From Odiellus spinosus (Eukaryota; Arthropoda; Arachnida; Opiliones; Phalangiidae): a DNA stretch of 64,000 nt. The stretch is taken from the NCBI GenBank assembly GCA_963920705.1, contig OY987240.1, positions 3,726,501-3,790,500 on the forward strand, in the 5' to 3' direction. A program made the position numbers and the translations under genes. Shown in pieces: positions 26,281-39,857 of this stretch. Each line of letters starts with the position of its first letter. The stretch's first letter is position 1. The notes beneath the pieces were generated by a model. That model was not told the DNA's origin. It ran no database searches and saw only the letters and a program-made list of their open reading frames with translations.

Positions 26281-28194
26281 AAAAACATCATTCGAAAAAC
26301 ATCATTCGAAAAACATCATTCGAAAAACATCATTCTAAAAACATCATTCGAAAAACATCATTCGAAAAACATCATTCGAAAAACATCAATCGAAAAACAT
26401 CATTCGAAAAAAAATATTCGAAAAACATCATTCGAAAAAAATCATTCGAAAAACATCATTCGAAAAACATCATTCGAAAAGCATCATTCAAAAAACATCA
26501 TTCGACAAAACATGACTCGAAAAACATGATTCGAAAAACTTGATTCGAAAAACATGATTCGAAATCATGATTCGAAAAACATGATTCGAAAAACATGATT
26601 CGAAAAACATAATTCGAAAAACAAAGTTCGAAAAACATGATTCGAAAAACATGATTCGATAAACATGATTCGAAAAACATGATTCGAAAAACATGATTCG
26701 AAAAACATGATTCGAAAAACATCATTCGAAAAACATTATTCGAAAAACATCATTCGAAAAACATCATTCGAAAAACATCTTTCGAAAAACATCATTCGAA
26801 AAACATCATTCGAAAAAATCATTCGAAAAACATCATTCGAAAAACATCATTCGAAAAACATCATTCGACAAAACATGATTCGAAAAACATGATTCGAAAA
26901 ACTTGATTCGAAAAACATGATTCGAAAAAAATCATTCGAAAAACATCATTCGAAAAACATCATTCGAAAAAATCATTCGAAAAACATCATTCGAAAAACA
27001 TCATTCGAAAAAATCATTCGAAAAACATCAATCGAAAAACTTGATTCGAAAAACATCATTCGAAAAACATCATTCGAAAAACATCATTCGACAAAACATG
27101 ATTCGAAAAACTTGATTCGAAAAACATCATTCGAAAAACATCATTCGAAAAACATCATTCGAAAAACATCATTCGAAAAACATCATTCTAAAAATATCAT
27201 TCGAAAAACTTGATTCGAAAAACATGATTCGAAAAAAATCATTCGAAAAACATCATTCGAAAAACATCATTCGAAAAAATCATTCGAAAAACATCATTCG
27301 AAAAACATCATTCGAAAAACATTATTCGAAAAAATTATTCGAAAAACATCATTCGAAAAAATCATTCGAAAAACATCATTCGACAAAACATCATTCGACA
27401 AAACATGATTCGAAAAACTTGATTCGAAAAACATGATTCGAAAAACATGATTCGAAAAACATGATTCGAAAAACATGATTCGAAAAACATGATTCGAAAA
27501 ACATGATTCGAAAAACATGATTCGAAAAACATGATTCGAAAAACATGATTCGAAAAACATGATTCGAAAAACATGATTCGAAAAACATGATTCGAAAAAC
27601 ATGATTCGAAAAACATGATTCGAAAAACATCATTCGAAAAACATCATTCGAAAAACATCATTCGAAAAACATGATTCGAAAAACATGATTCGAAAAACAT
27701 CATTCGAAAAACATCATTCGAAAAACATCATTCGAAAAACATCATTCGAAAAACATCATTCGACAAAACATGATTCGAAAAACTTGATTCGAAAAACATC
27801 ATTCGAAAAACATCATTCGAAAAACATCATTCGAAAAACATCATTCTAAAAACATCATCCGAAAAACATCATTCGAAAAACATCATTCGAAAAACATCAA
27901 TCGAAAAACATCATTCGAAAAACATTATTCGAAAAAAAATATTCGAAAAACATCATTCGAAAAAAATCATTCGAAAAACATCATTCGAAAAACATCATTC
28001 GCAAAAAACCTTATTCGAAAAGCATCATTCAAAAAACATCATTCGACAAAACATGACTCGAAAAACATCATTCGAAAAACATCATTCGAAAAACATCATT
28101 CGAAAAACATTATTCAAAAAACATTATTCGAAAAACATTATTCGAAAAACATCTTTCGAAAAACATCATTCGAAAAACATAATTCGAAAAACAT
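26281..28194 (+). repeat. Region between repeat copy 3 and its duplicate
   Basis: Contains an L2 leader with a 13-mer at 26564 and a mixed G-run (CATAATTCG, ACAAAGTTCG and GATTCGATAAACAT variants). AAAAAAATCATTCG modules lie near 26,917 and 27,224. An L0 leader leads into 15 G units at 27421-27630. Near 28.0 kb is an aberrant 16-bp unit CATTCGCAAAAAACCT. It ends at the duplication junction at 28194. Confidence 0.86.
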
Positions 28195-28544
28195 GATTCG
28201 AAAAACATGATTCGAAAAACATGATTCGAAAAACATGATTCGAAAAACATGATTCGAAAAACATGATTCGAAAAACATGATTCGAAAAACATGATTCGAA
28301 AAACATGATTCGAAAAACATGATTCGAAAAACATGATTCGAAAAACATGATTCGAAAAACATGATTCGAAAAACATGATTCGAAAAACATGATTCGAAAA
28401 ACATGATTCGAAAAACATGATTCGAAAAACATGATTCGAAAAACATGATTCGAAAAACATGATTCGAAAAACATGATTCGAAAAACATGATTCGAAAAAC
28501 ATGATTCGAAAAACATGATTCGAAAAACATGATTCGAAAAACAT
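28195..28544 (+). repeat. G-block of 25 units at the duplication junction
   Basis: 350 bp of uniform G units, representing the right 25 units of the 77-unit block in copy A. It has no leader and no 13-mer. The sequence just left of it is the CATAATTCG variant group, which in copy B (38.1 kb) continues into C-type units instead. This is the visible junction of the duplication. Confidence 0.95.
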
Positions 28545-28894
28545 CATTCGAAAAACATCATTCGAAAAACATCATTCGAAAAACATCATTCGAAAAACAT
28601 CATTCGAAAAACATCATTCGAAAAACATCATTCGAAAAACATCATTCGAAAAACATCATTCGAAAAACATCATTCGAAAAACATCATTCGAAAAACATCA
28701 TTCGAAAAACATCATTCGAAAAACATCATTCGAAAAACATCATTCGAAAAACATCATTCGAAAAACATCATTCGAAAAACATCATTCGAAAAACATCATT
28801 CGAAAAACATCATTCGAAAAACATCATTCGAAAAACATCATTCGAAAAACATCATTCGAAAAACATCATTCGAAAAACATCATTCGAAAAACAT
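28545..28894 (+). repeat. C-block of 25 units (copy B)
   Basis: Exact counterpart of 18606-18955, the same 25 units, ending at a CAATCG variant at 28895. It shows no copy-number change, unlike several G-blocks in the same duplication. Confidence 0.95.
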
Positions 28895-30404
28895 CAATCG
28901 AAAAACTTGATTCGAAAAACTTGATTCGAAAAACACCATTCGAAAAACATCATTCGAAAAACATCATTCGACAAAACATGATTCGAAAAACATGATTCGA
29001 AAAACATGATTCGAAAAACTTGATTCGAAAAACATCATTCGAAAAACATCATTCGAAAAACATCATTCGAAAAACATCATTCGAAAAACATCATTCTAAA
29101 AACATCATTCGAAAAACATCATTCGAAAAACATCATTCGAAAAACATCATTCGAAAAACATGATTCGAAAAATATGATTCGAAAAACATCATTCGAAAAA
29201 CATAATTCGAAAAACATCATTCGAAAAACATTATTCGAAATACATCATTCGAAAAACATCATTCGAAAAACATAATTCGAAAAACATGATTCGAAAAACA
29301 TGCTTCGAAAACCATGATTCGAAAGAGATGATTTGAAAAACATCTTTCGAAAAACATGATTCGAAAAACATGATTCGAAAAACTTGATTCGGACAACATG
29401 ATTCGAAAAAAATCATTCGAAAAACATCATTCGAAAAACATCATTCGAAAAAAATCATTCGAAAAACATCATTCGAAAAACATCATTCGAAAAACATCAT
29501 TCGAAAAACATTATTCGAAAAAAAAAATCGAAAAACATCATTCGAAAAAATCATTCGAAAAACATCATTCGAAAAACCTCATTCGAAAAACATCATTCGA
29601 CAAAACATGATTCGAAACACTTGATTCGAAAAACATGATTCGAAATCATGATTCGAAAAACATGATTCGAAAAACATGATTCGAAAAACATGATTCGAAA
29701 AACATGATTCGAAAAACATGATTCGAAAAACATGATTCGAAAAACATGATTCGAAAAACATGATTCGAAAAACATGATTCGAAAAACATGATTCGAAAAA
29801 CTTGATTCGAAAAACATCATTCGAAAAACATCATTCGAAAAACATCATTCGAAAAACATCATTCGAAAAACATCATTCGAAAAATATGATTCGAAAAACA
29901 TCATTCGAAAAACATAATTCGAAAAACATCATTCGAAAAACATTATTCGAAATACATCATTCGAAAAACATCATTCGAAAAACATAATTCGAAAAACATG
30001 ATTCGAAAAACATGCTTCGAAAAACATGATTCGAAAAAGATGATTTGAAAAACATGATTCGAAAAACATGATTCGAAAAACATGATTCGAAAAACATGAT
30101 TCGAAAAACTTGATTCGGACAACATGATTCGAAAAAAATCATTCGAAAAACATCATTCGAAAAACATTATTCGAAATACATCATTCGAAAAACATCATTC
30201 GAAAAACATCATTCGAAAAACATCATTCGAAAAACATCATTCGAAAAACATCATTCGAAAAACATCATTCGAAAAACATTATTCGAAAAAAAAAATTCGA
30301 AAAACATCATTCGAAAAAATCATTCGAAAAACATCATTCGAAAAACATCATTCGACAAAACATGATTCGAAACACTTGATTCGAAAAACATGATTCGAAA
30401 TCAT
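28895..30404 (+). repeat. Copy B: CATGCTTCG marker pair region
   Basis: CATGCTTCG at 29299 and 30011, the 712-bp spacing and all flanking variants match copy A at an offset of 9939. L1 13-mers lie at 29645 and 30400. Confidence 0.9.
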
Positions 30405-32901
30405 GATTCGAAAAACATGATTCGAAAAACGTGATTCGAAAAACATGATTCGAAAAACATGATTCGAAAAACATGATTCGAAAAACATGATTCGAAAAAC
30501 ATGATTCGAAAAACATGATTCGAAAAACATGATTCGAAAAACATGATTCGAAAAACATGATTCGAAAAACATGATTCGAAAAACATGATTCGAAAAACAT
30601 GATTCGAAAAACATGATTCGAAAAACATGATTCGAAAAACATGATTCGAAAAACATGATTCGAAAAACATGATTCGAAAAACATGATTCGAAAAACATGA
30701 TTCGAAAAACATGATTCGAAAAACATGATTCGAAAAACATGATTCGAAAAACATCATTCGACAAAACATCATTCGAAAAACTTCATTCGAAAAACATGAT
30801 TCGAAAAACATCATTCGAAAAACATCATTCGAAAAACATCATTCGAAAAACATCATTCGAAAAACATCATTCGAAAAACATCATTCGAAAAACATCATTC
30901 GAAAAACATCATTCGAAAAACATCATTCGAAAAACATCATTCGAAAAACATCATTCGAAAAACATCATTCGAAAAACATCATTCGAAAAACATCATTCGA
31001 AAAACATCATTCGAAAAACATTATTCGAAAAAAAAATTCGAAAAACATCATTCGAAAAAATCATTCGAAAAACATCATTCGAAAAACATCATTCGACAAA
31101 ACATGATTCGAAACACTTGATTCGAAAAACATGATTCGAAATCATGATTCGAAAAACATGATTCGAAAAACGTGATTCGAAAAACATGATTCGAAAAACA
31201 TGATTCGAAAAACATGATTCGAAAAACATGATTCGAAAAACATGATTCGAAAAACATGATTCGAAAAACATGATTCGAAAAACATGATTCGAAAAACATG
31301 ATTCGAAAAACATGATTCGAAAAACATGATTCGAAAAACATGATTCGAAAAACATGATTCGAAAAACATGATTCGAAAAACATGATTCGAAAAACATGAT
31401 TCGAAAAACATGATTCGAAAAACATGATTCGAAAAACATGATTCGAAAAACATGATTCGAAAAACATGATTCGAAAAACATGATTCGAAAAACATGATTC
31501 GAAAAACATCATTCGACAAAACATCATTCGAAAAACTTCATTCGAAAAACATGATTCGAAAAACATCATTCGAAAAACATCATTCGAAAAACATCATTCG
31601 AAAAACATCATTCGAAAAACATCATTCGAAAAACATCATTCGAAAAACATCATTCGAAAAACATCATTCGAAAAACATCATTCGAAAAACATCATTCGAA
31701 AAACATCATTCGAAAAACATCATTCGAAAAACATCATTCGAAAAACATCATTCGAAAAACATCATTCGAAAAACATCATTCGAAAAACATCATTCGAAAA
31801 ACATCATTCGAAAAACATTATTCGAAAAAAAAATTCGAAAAACATCATTCGAAAAAATCATTCGAAAAACATCATTCGAAAAACATCATTCGACAAAACA
31901 TGATTCGAAACACTTGATTCGAAAAACATGATTCGAAATCATGATTCGAAAAACATGATTCGAAAAACGTGATTCGAAAAACGTGATTCGAAAAACATGA
32001 TTCGAAAAACATGATTCGAAAAACATGATTCGAAAAACATGATTCGAAAAACATGATTCGAAAAACATGATTCGAAAAACATGATTCGAAAAACATGATT
32101 CGAAAAACATGATTCGAAAAATATGATTCGAAAAACATGATTCGAAAAACATGATTCGAAAAACATGATTCGAAAAACATGATTCGAAAAACATGATTCG
32201 AAAAACATGATTCGAAAAACATGATTCGAAAAACATGATTCGAAAAACATGATTCGAAAAACATGATTCGAAAAACATGATTCGAAAAACATGATTCGAA
32301 AAACATGATTCGAAAAACATCATTCGACAAAACATCATTCGAAAAACTTCATTCGAAAAACATGATTCGAAAAACATCATTCGAAAAACATCATTCGAAA
32401 AACATCATTCGAAAAACATCATTCGAAAAACATCATTCGAAAAACATCATTCGAAAAACATCATTCGAAAAACATCATTCGAAAAACATCATTCGAAAAA
32501 CATCATTCGAAAAACATCATTCGAAAAACATCATTCGAAAAACATCTCTCGAAAAACATCATTCGAAAAACATCATTCGAAAAACATTATTCGAAACACA
32601 TTATTCGAAAAACATTATTCGAAAAATATCATTCGAAGAACATCATTCGAAAAACATTATTCGAAAAACATCATTCGAAAAACATCGTTCGAAAAACATC
32701 ATTCGAAAAACATCATTCGAAAAACATCATTCGAAAAACATTATTCGAAACACATTATTCGAAAAACATTATTCGAAAAATATCATTCGAAGAACATCAT
32801 TCGAAAAACATTATTCGAAAAACATCATTCGAAAAACATCATTCGACAAAACATCATTCGAAAAACATCATTCGAAAAACATGATTCGAAAAACATGATT
32901 C
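30405..32901 (+). repeat. Copy B: three successive L1 cassettes
   Basis: G-blocks of 25 units (30405-30754), 26 units (31146-31509) and 27 units (31943-32320), each followed by a GACAAAACATC unit and a C-run. Copy A has 25, 28 and 27, so only the middle block changed, by two whole units. The doubled CATTATTCG/GAAGAACAT group also follows here. Confidence 0.91.
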
Positions 32902-33651
32902 GAAAAACATGATTCGAAAAACATGATTCGAAAAACATGATTGTAAAAACATCATTCGAAAAACATCATTCTTAAAACATCATTCGAAAAACATCATTCG
33001 AAAAACATCCTTCGAAAAACATCATTCGAAAAACATCATTCGAAAAACATGATTCGAAAAACATGATTCGAAAAACATCATTCGAAAAACATCATTCGAA
33101 AAACATCATTCGAAAAACATCATTCGAAAAATATCATTCGAAGAACATCATTCGAAAAACATTATTCGAAAAACATTATTCGAAAAACATGATTCGAAAA
33201 ACTTCATTCGAAAAACATCATTCGAAAACATGATTCGAAAAACATGATTCGAAAAACATCAATCGAAAAACTTGATTCGAAAAACATCATTCGAAAAACA
33301 TCATTCGAAAAACATCATTCGACAGAACATGATTCGAAAAACATGATTCGAAAAACATGATTCGAAAAACTTGATTCGAAAAACATGATTCGAAAAACAT
33401 CATTCGAAAAACATCATTCGAAAAACATCATTCGAAAAAAATCATTCGAAAAACATCATTCGAAAAACATCATTCGAAAAACATCATTCGAAAAACATCA
33501 TTCGAAAAACATTATTGGAAAAAAAAAATTCGAAAAACATCATTCGAAAAAATCATTCGAAAAACATCATTCGAAAAACCTCATTCGAAAAACATCATTC
33601 GACAAAACATGATTCGAAACACTTGATTCGAAAAACATGATTCGAAATCAT

Positions 33652-34127
33652 GATTCGAAAAACAAGATTCGAAAAACGTGATTCGAAAAACATGATTCGA
33701 AAAACATGATTCGAAAAACATGATTCGAAAAACATGATTCGAAAAACATGATTCGAAAAACATGATTCGAAAAACATGATTCGAAAAACATGATTCGAAA
33801 AACATGATTCGAAAAACATGATTCGAAAAACATGATTCGAAAAACATGATTCGAAAAACATGATTCGAAAAACATGATTCGAAAAACATGATTCGAAAAA
33901 CATGATTCGAAAAACATGATTCGAAAAACATGATTCGAAAAACATGATTCGAAAAACATGATTCGAAAAACATGATTCGAAAAACATGATTCGAAAAACA
34001 TGATTCGAAAAACATGATTCGAAAAACATGATTCGAAAAACATGATTCGAAAAACATGATTCGAAAAACATGATTCGAAAAACATGATTCGAAAAACATG
34101 ATTCGAAAAACATGATTCGAAAAACAT
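33652..34127 (+). repeat. G-block of 34 units (copy B)
   Basis: 476 bp after the L1 13-mer at 33647 with the ACAAG/ACGTG head; one unit longer than its counterpart at 23741-24202. The following C-run includes the CAATCG variant with A at 34425, absent from copy A. Confidence 0.94.
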
Positions 34128-37100
34128 CATTCGAAAAACATCATTCGACAAAACATCATTCGAAAAACTTCATTCGAAAAACATCATTCGAAAAACATCA
34201 TTCGAAAAACATCATTCGAAAAACATCATTCGAAAAACATCATTCGAAAAACATCATTCGAAAAACATCATTCGAAAAACATCATTCGAAAAACATCATT
34301 CGAAAAACATCATTCGAAAAACATCATTCGAAAAACATCATTCGAAAAACATCATTCGAAAAACATCATTCGAAAAACATCATTCGAAAAACATCATTCG
34401 AAAAACATCATTCGAAAAACATCAATCGAAAAACATCATTCGAAAAACATCACTCGAAAAACATTATTCGAAACACATTATTCGAAAAACATTATTCGAA
34501 AAATATCATTCGAAGAACATCATTCGAAAAACATTATTCGAAAAACATCATTCGAAAAACATGATTCGAAAAACATGATTCGAAAAACATGATTCGAAAA
34601 ACATGATTGTAAAAACATCATTCGAAAAACATCATTCTTAAAACATCATTCGAAAAACATCATTCGAAAAACATCCTTCGAAAAACATCATTCGAAAAAC
34701 ATCATTCGAAAAACATGATTCGAAAAACATCATTCGAAAAACATCATTCGAAAAACATCATTCGAAAAACATCATTCGAAAAACATAATTCGAAAAATAT
34801 CATTCGAAGAACATCATTCGAAAAACATTATTCGAAAAACATTATTCGAAAAACATGATTCGAAAAACTTCATTCGAAGAACATCATTCGAAAAACATTA
34901 TTCGAAAAACATTATTCGAAAAACATGATTCGAAAAACTTCATTCGAAAAACATCATTCGAAAACATGATTCGAAAAACATGATTCGAAAAACATCAATC
35001 GAAAAACTTGGTTCGAAAAACATCATTCGAAAAACATCATTCGAAAAACATCATTCGACAGAACATGATTCGAAAAACATGATTCGAAAAACATGATTCG
35101 AAAAACTTGATTCGAAAAACATGATTCGAAAAACATCATTCGAAAAACATCATTCGAAAAACATCATTCGAAAAACATCATTCGAAAAACATTATTCAAA
35201 AAACATTATTCGAAAAACATTACTCGAAAAACATCTTTCGAAAAACATTATTCGAAAAACATAATTCGAAAAACATCATTCGAAAAACATGATTCGAAAA
35301 ACATAATTCGAAAAACAACATTCGAAAAACATCATTCTAAAAACATGATTCGAAAAACATGATTCGAAAAACATGATTCGAAAAACATGATTCGAAAAAC
35401 ATGATTCGAAAAACATGATTCGAAAAACATCATTCGAAAAACATCATTCGAAAAACATCATTCGAAAAACATCATTCGAAAAACATTCGAAAAACATTAT
35501 TCGAAAAACATCTTTCGAAAAACATCATTCGAAAAACATCATTCGAAAAACATAATTCGAAAAACATCATTCGAAAAACATGATTCGGAAAACATCATTC
35601 GAAGAACATCATTCGAAAAACAACATTGGAAAAACATCATTCTAAAAACATCAATCGAAAAACTTGATTCGAAAAACATCATTCGAAAAACATCATTCGA
35701 AAAACATCAATCGAAAAACTTGATTCGAAAAACATCATTCGAAAAACATCATTCGAAAAACATCATTCGAAAAACATCATTCGAAAAACATCATTCGACA
35801 AAAAATGATTCGAAAAACATGATTCGAAAAACATGATTCGAAAAACTTGATTCGAAAAACATGATTCGAAAAACATGATTCGAAAAACATGATTCGAAAA
35901 ACATGATTCGAAAAACTTGATTCGAAAAACATGATTCGAAAAACATGATTCGAAAAACATGATTCGAAAAACATGATTCGAAAAACATGATTCGAAAAAC
36001 ATGATTCGAAAAACATGATTCGAAAAACATGATTCGAAAAACATCATTCGAAAAACATCATTCGAAAAACATCATTCGAAAAACATAATTCGAAAAACAT
36101 CAATCGAAAAACTTAATTCGAAAAACTTGATTCGAAAAACATCATTCGAAAAACATCATTCGAAAAACATCATTCGACAAAACATGATTCGAAAAACTTG
36201 ATTCGAAAAACATCATTCGAAAAACATCATTCGAAAAACATCATTCGAAAAACATCATTCTAAAAACATCATTCGAAAAACATCATTCGAAAAACATCAT
36301 TCGAAAAACATCAATCGAAAAACATCATTCGAAAAAAAATATTCGAAAAACATCATTCGAAAAAAATCATTCGAAAAACATCATTCGAAAAACATCATTC
36401 GAAAAGCATCATTCAAAAAACATCATTCGACAAAACATGACTCGAAAAACATGATTCGAAAAACTTGATTCGAAAAACATGATTCGAAATCATGATTCGA
36501 AAAACATGATTCGAAAAACATGATTCGAAAAACATAATTCGAAAAACAAAGTTCGAAAAACATGATTCGAAAAACATGATTCGATAAACATGATTCGAAA
36601 AACATGATTCGAAAAACATGATTCGAAAAACATGATTCGAAAAACATCATTCGAAAAACATTATTCGAAAAACATCATTCGAAAAACATCATTCGAAAAA
36701 CATCTTTCGAAAAACATCATTCGAAAAACATCATTCGAAAAAATCATTCGAAAAACATCATTCGAAAAACATCATTCGAAAAACATCATTCGACAAAACA
36801 TGATTCGAAAAACATGATTCGAAAAACTTGATTCGAAAAACATGATTCGAAAAAAATCATTCGAAAAACATCATTCGAAAAACATCATTCGAAAAAATCA
36901 TTCGAAAAACATCATTCGAAAAACATCATTCGAAAAAATCATTCGAAAAACATCAATCGAAAAACTTGATTCGAAAAACATCATTCGAAAAACATCATTC
37001 GAAAAACATCATTCGACAAAACATGATTCGAAAAACTTGATTCGAAAAACATCATTCGAAAAACATCATTCGAAAAACATCATTCGAAAAACATCATTCG

Positions 37101-37819
37101 AAAAACATCATTCTAAAAATATCATTCGAAAAACTTGATTCGAAAAACATGATTCGAAAAAAATCATTCGAAAAACATCATTCGAAAAACATCATTCGAA
37201 AAAATCATTCGAAAAACATCATTCGAAAAACATCATTCGAAAAACATTATTCGAAAAAATTATTCGAAAAACATCATTCGAAAAAATCATTCGAAAAACA
37301 TCATTCGACAAAACATCATTCGACAAAACATGATTCGAAAAACTTGATTCGAAAAACATGATTCGAAAAACATGATTCGAAAAACATGATTCGAAAAACA
37401 TGATTCGAAAAACATGATTCGAAAAACATGATTCGAAAAACATGATTCGAAAAACATGATTCGAAAAACATGATTCGAAAAACATGATTCGAAAAACATG
37501 ATTCGAAAAACATGATTCGAAAAACATGATTCGAAAAACATCATTCGAAAAACATCATTCGAAAAACATCATTCGAAAAACATCATTCGAAAAACATGAT
37601 TCGAAAAACATGATTCGAAAAACATCATTCGAAAAACATCATTCGAAAAACATCATTCGAAAAACATCATTCGAAAAACATCATTCGACAAAACATGATT
37701 CGAAAAACTTGATTCGAAAAACATCATTCGAAAAACATCATTCGAAAAACATCATTCGAAAAACATCATTCTAAAAACATCATCCGAAAAACATCATTCG
37801 AAAAACATCATTCGAAAAA

Positions 37820-38705
37820 CATCAATCGAAAAACATCATTCGAAAAACATTATTCGAAAAAAAATATTCGAAAAACATCATTCGAAAAAAATCATTCGAA
37901 AAACATCATTCGAAAAACATCATTCGCAAAAAACCTTATTCGAAAAGCATCATTCAAAAAACATCATTCGACAAAACATGACTCGAAAAACATCATTCGA
38001 AAAACATCATTCGAAAAACATCATTCGAAAAACATTATTCAAAAAACATTATTCGAAAAACATTATTCGAAAAACATCTTTCGAAAAACATCATTCGAAA
38101 AACATAATTCGAAAAACATCATTCGAAAAACATCATTCGAAAAACATGATTCGAAAAACATCATTCGAAAAACAACATTCGAAAAACATCATTCTAAAAA
38201 CATCAATCGAAAAACTTGATTCGAAAAACATCATTCGAAAAACATGATTCGAAAAACATGATTCGAAAAACATGATTCGAAAAACATGATTCGAAAAACA
38301 TCATTCGAAAAACATCATTCGAAAAACATTATTCGAAAAACATTATTCGAAAAACATCTTTCGAAAAACATCATTCGAAAAACATCATTCGAAAAACATA
38401 ATTCGAAAAACATCATTCGAAAAACATGATTCGGAAAACATCATTCGAAAAACATCATTCGAAAAACAACATTGGAAAAACATCATTCTAAAAACATCAA
38501 TCGAAAAACTTGATTCGAAAAACATCATTCGAAAAACATCATTCGAAAAACATCATTCGAAAAACATCATTCGAAAAACATCATTCGAAAAACATCATTC
38601 GACAAAACATGATTCGAAAAACATGATTCGAAAAACTTGATTCGAAAAACATGATTCGAAAAACATGATTCGAAAAACATGATTCGAAAAACATGATTCG
38701 AAAAA
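37820..38705 (+). repeat. First copy of ~870-bp tandem duplication
   Basis: Starts at a CAATCG unit and contains an A-rich AAAAAAAATATTCG unit, the 16-bp CATTCGCAAAAAACCT unit, AAAAGCATC, CATTCAAAAAACAT, GACAAAACATGACTCG near 37,972, CATTATTCG variants, CATTGGAAAAACAT near 38,470, and a leader with GACAAAACATG and CTTG near 38.6 kb followed by four G units. Its series is repeated from 38,706. Confidence 0.88.
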
Positions 38706-39575
38706 CATCAATCGAAAAACATCATTCGAAAAACATTATTCGAAAAAAAATATTCGAAAAACATCATTCGAAAAAAATCATTCGAAAAACATCATTCGAA
38801 AAACATCATTCGAAAAGCATCATTCAAAAAACATCATTCGACAAAACATGACTCGAAAAACATCATTCGAAAAACATCATTCGAAAAACATCATTCGAAA
38901 AACATTATTCAAAAAACATTATTCGAAAAACATTATTCGAAAAACATCTTTCGAAAAACATCATTCGAAAAACATAATTCGAAAAACATCATTCGAAAAA
39001 CATCATTCGAAAAACATGATTCGAAAAACATCATTCGAAAAACAACATTCGAAAAACATCATTCTAAAAACATCAATCGAAAAACTTGATTCGAAAAACA
39101 TCATTCGAAAAACATGATTCGAAAAACATGATTCGAAAAACATGATTCGAAAAACATGATTCGAAAAACATCATTCGAAAAACATCATTCGAAAAACATT
39201 ATTCGAAAAACATTATTCGAAAAACATCTTTCGAAAAACATCATTCGAAAAACATCATTCGAAAAACATAATTCGAAAAACATCATTCGAAAAACATGAT
39301 TCGGAAAACATCATTCGAAAAACATCATTCGAAAAACAACATTGGAAAAACATCATTCTAAAAACATCAATCGAAAAACTTGATTCGAAAAACATCATTC
39401 GAAAAACATCATTCGAAAAACATCATTCGAAAAACATCATTCGAAAAACATCATTCGAAAAACATCATTCGACAAAACATGATTCGAAAAACATGATTCG
39501 AAAAACTTGATTCGAAAAACATGATTCGAAAAACATGATTCGAAAAACATGATTCGAAAAACATGATTCGAAAAA
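38706..39575 (+). repeat. Second copy of ~870-bp tandem duplication
   Basis: Matches the first copy at an offset of 870 bp (for example GACAAAACATGACTCG at 37972 and 38842). Upstream of the 16-bp unit the offset is 886, because this copy lacks that unit. The trailing G-run has extra CTTGATTCG units and continues to 39676. Confidence 0.88.
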
Positions 39576-39857
39576 CTTGATTCGAAAAACTTGATTCGAA
39601 AAACATGATTCGAAAAACATGATTCGAAAAACATGATTCGAAAAACATGATTCGAAAAACATGATTCGAAAAACATCATTCGAAAAACATCATTCGAAAA
39701 ACATCATTCGAAAAACATCATTCGAAAAACATCATTCGAAAAACATCATTCGAAAAACATCAATCGAAAAACTTAATTCGAAAAACTTGATTCGAAAAAC
39801 ATCATTCGAAAAACATCATTCGAAAAACATCATTCGACAAAACATGATTCGAAAAAC
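39576..39857 (+). repeat. End of G-run, C-run and L0 leader
   Basis: The G-run, which starts at 39481, ends at 39676. Seven C units, CAATCG, CTTAATTCG, CTTGATTCG, C units and a GACAAAACATG/CTTG leader follow. This marks the start of the alternating 1660/947-bp series. Confidence 0.85.

Larger units (their letters stand above)
18256..28194 (+). repeat. Copy A of the ~9.93-kb tandem duplication (9939 bp)
   Basis: This interval aligns with 28195-38119 in the same order. Matching positions: C-block 18606/28545, CATGCTTCG 19360/29299 and 20072/30011, 13-mers 19706/29645, 20461/30400, 21202/31141, 22027/31938, 23736/33647 and 26564/36489. The offset starts at 9939, becomes 9911 after a G-block two units shorter in copy B, then 9925 after one G unit more. 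Both ends coincide with 14-bp unit starts, as expected for in-register unequal exchange. The interval overlaps repeat copy 3 and the inter-repeat region to its right. Confidence 0.93.
28195..38119 (+). repeat. Copy B of the ~9.93-kb tandem duplication (9925 bp)
   Basis: Repeats 18256-28194 in order, including rare private variants such as CGAAAGAGATG near 29,331, CATTATTGGAAA near 33,513, CTTGGTTCG near 35,008 and the 16-bp CATTCGCAAAAAACCT unit near 37,922. Differences found: a G-block of 26 units versus 28, one of 34 versus 33, T at 24500 versus A at 34425, and G at 27617 versus C at 37542. The scarcity of differences implies a very recent event, or a false duplication in assembly. Confidence 0.93.

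Noticed and set aside
18256-38119. Duplicated region as pure assembly artefact
   Set aside because: Not fully excluded, but unit-count differences and two substitutions between the copies argue for two real copies; read-level data would decide.
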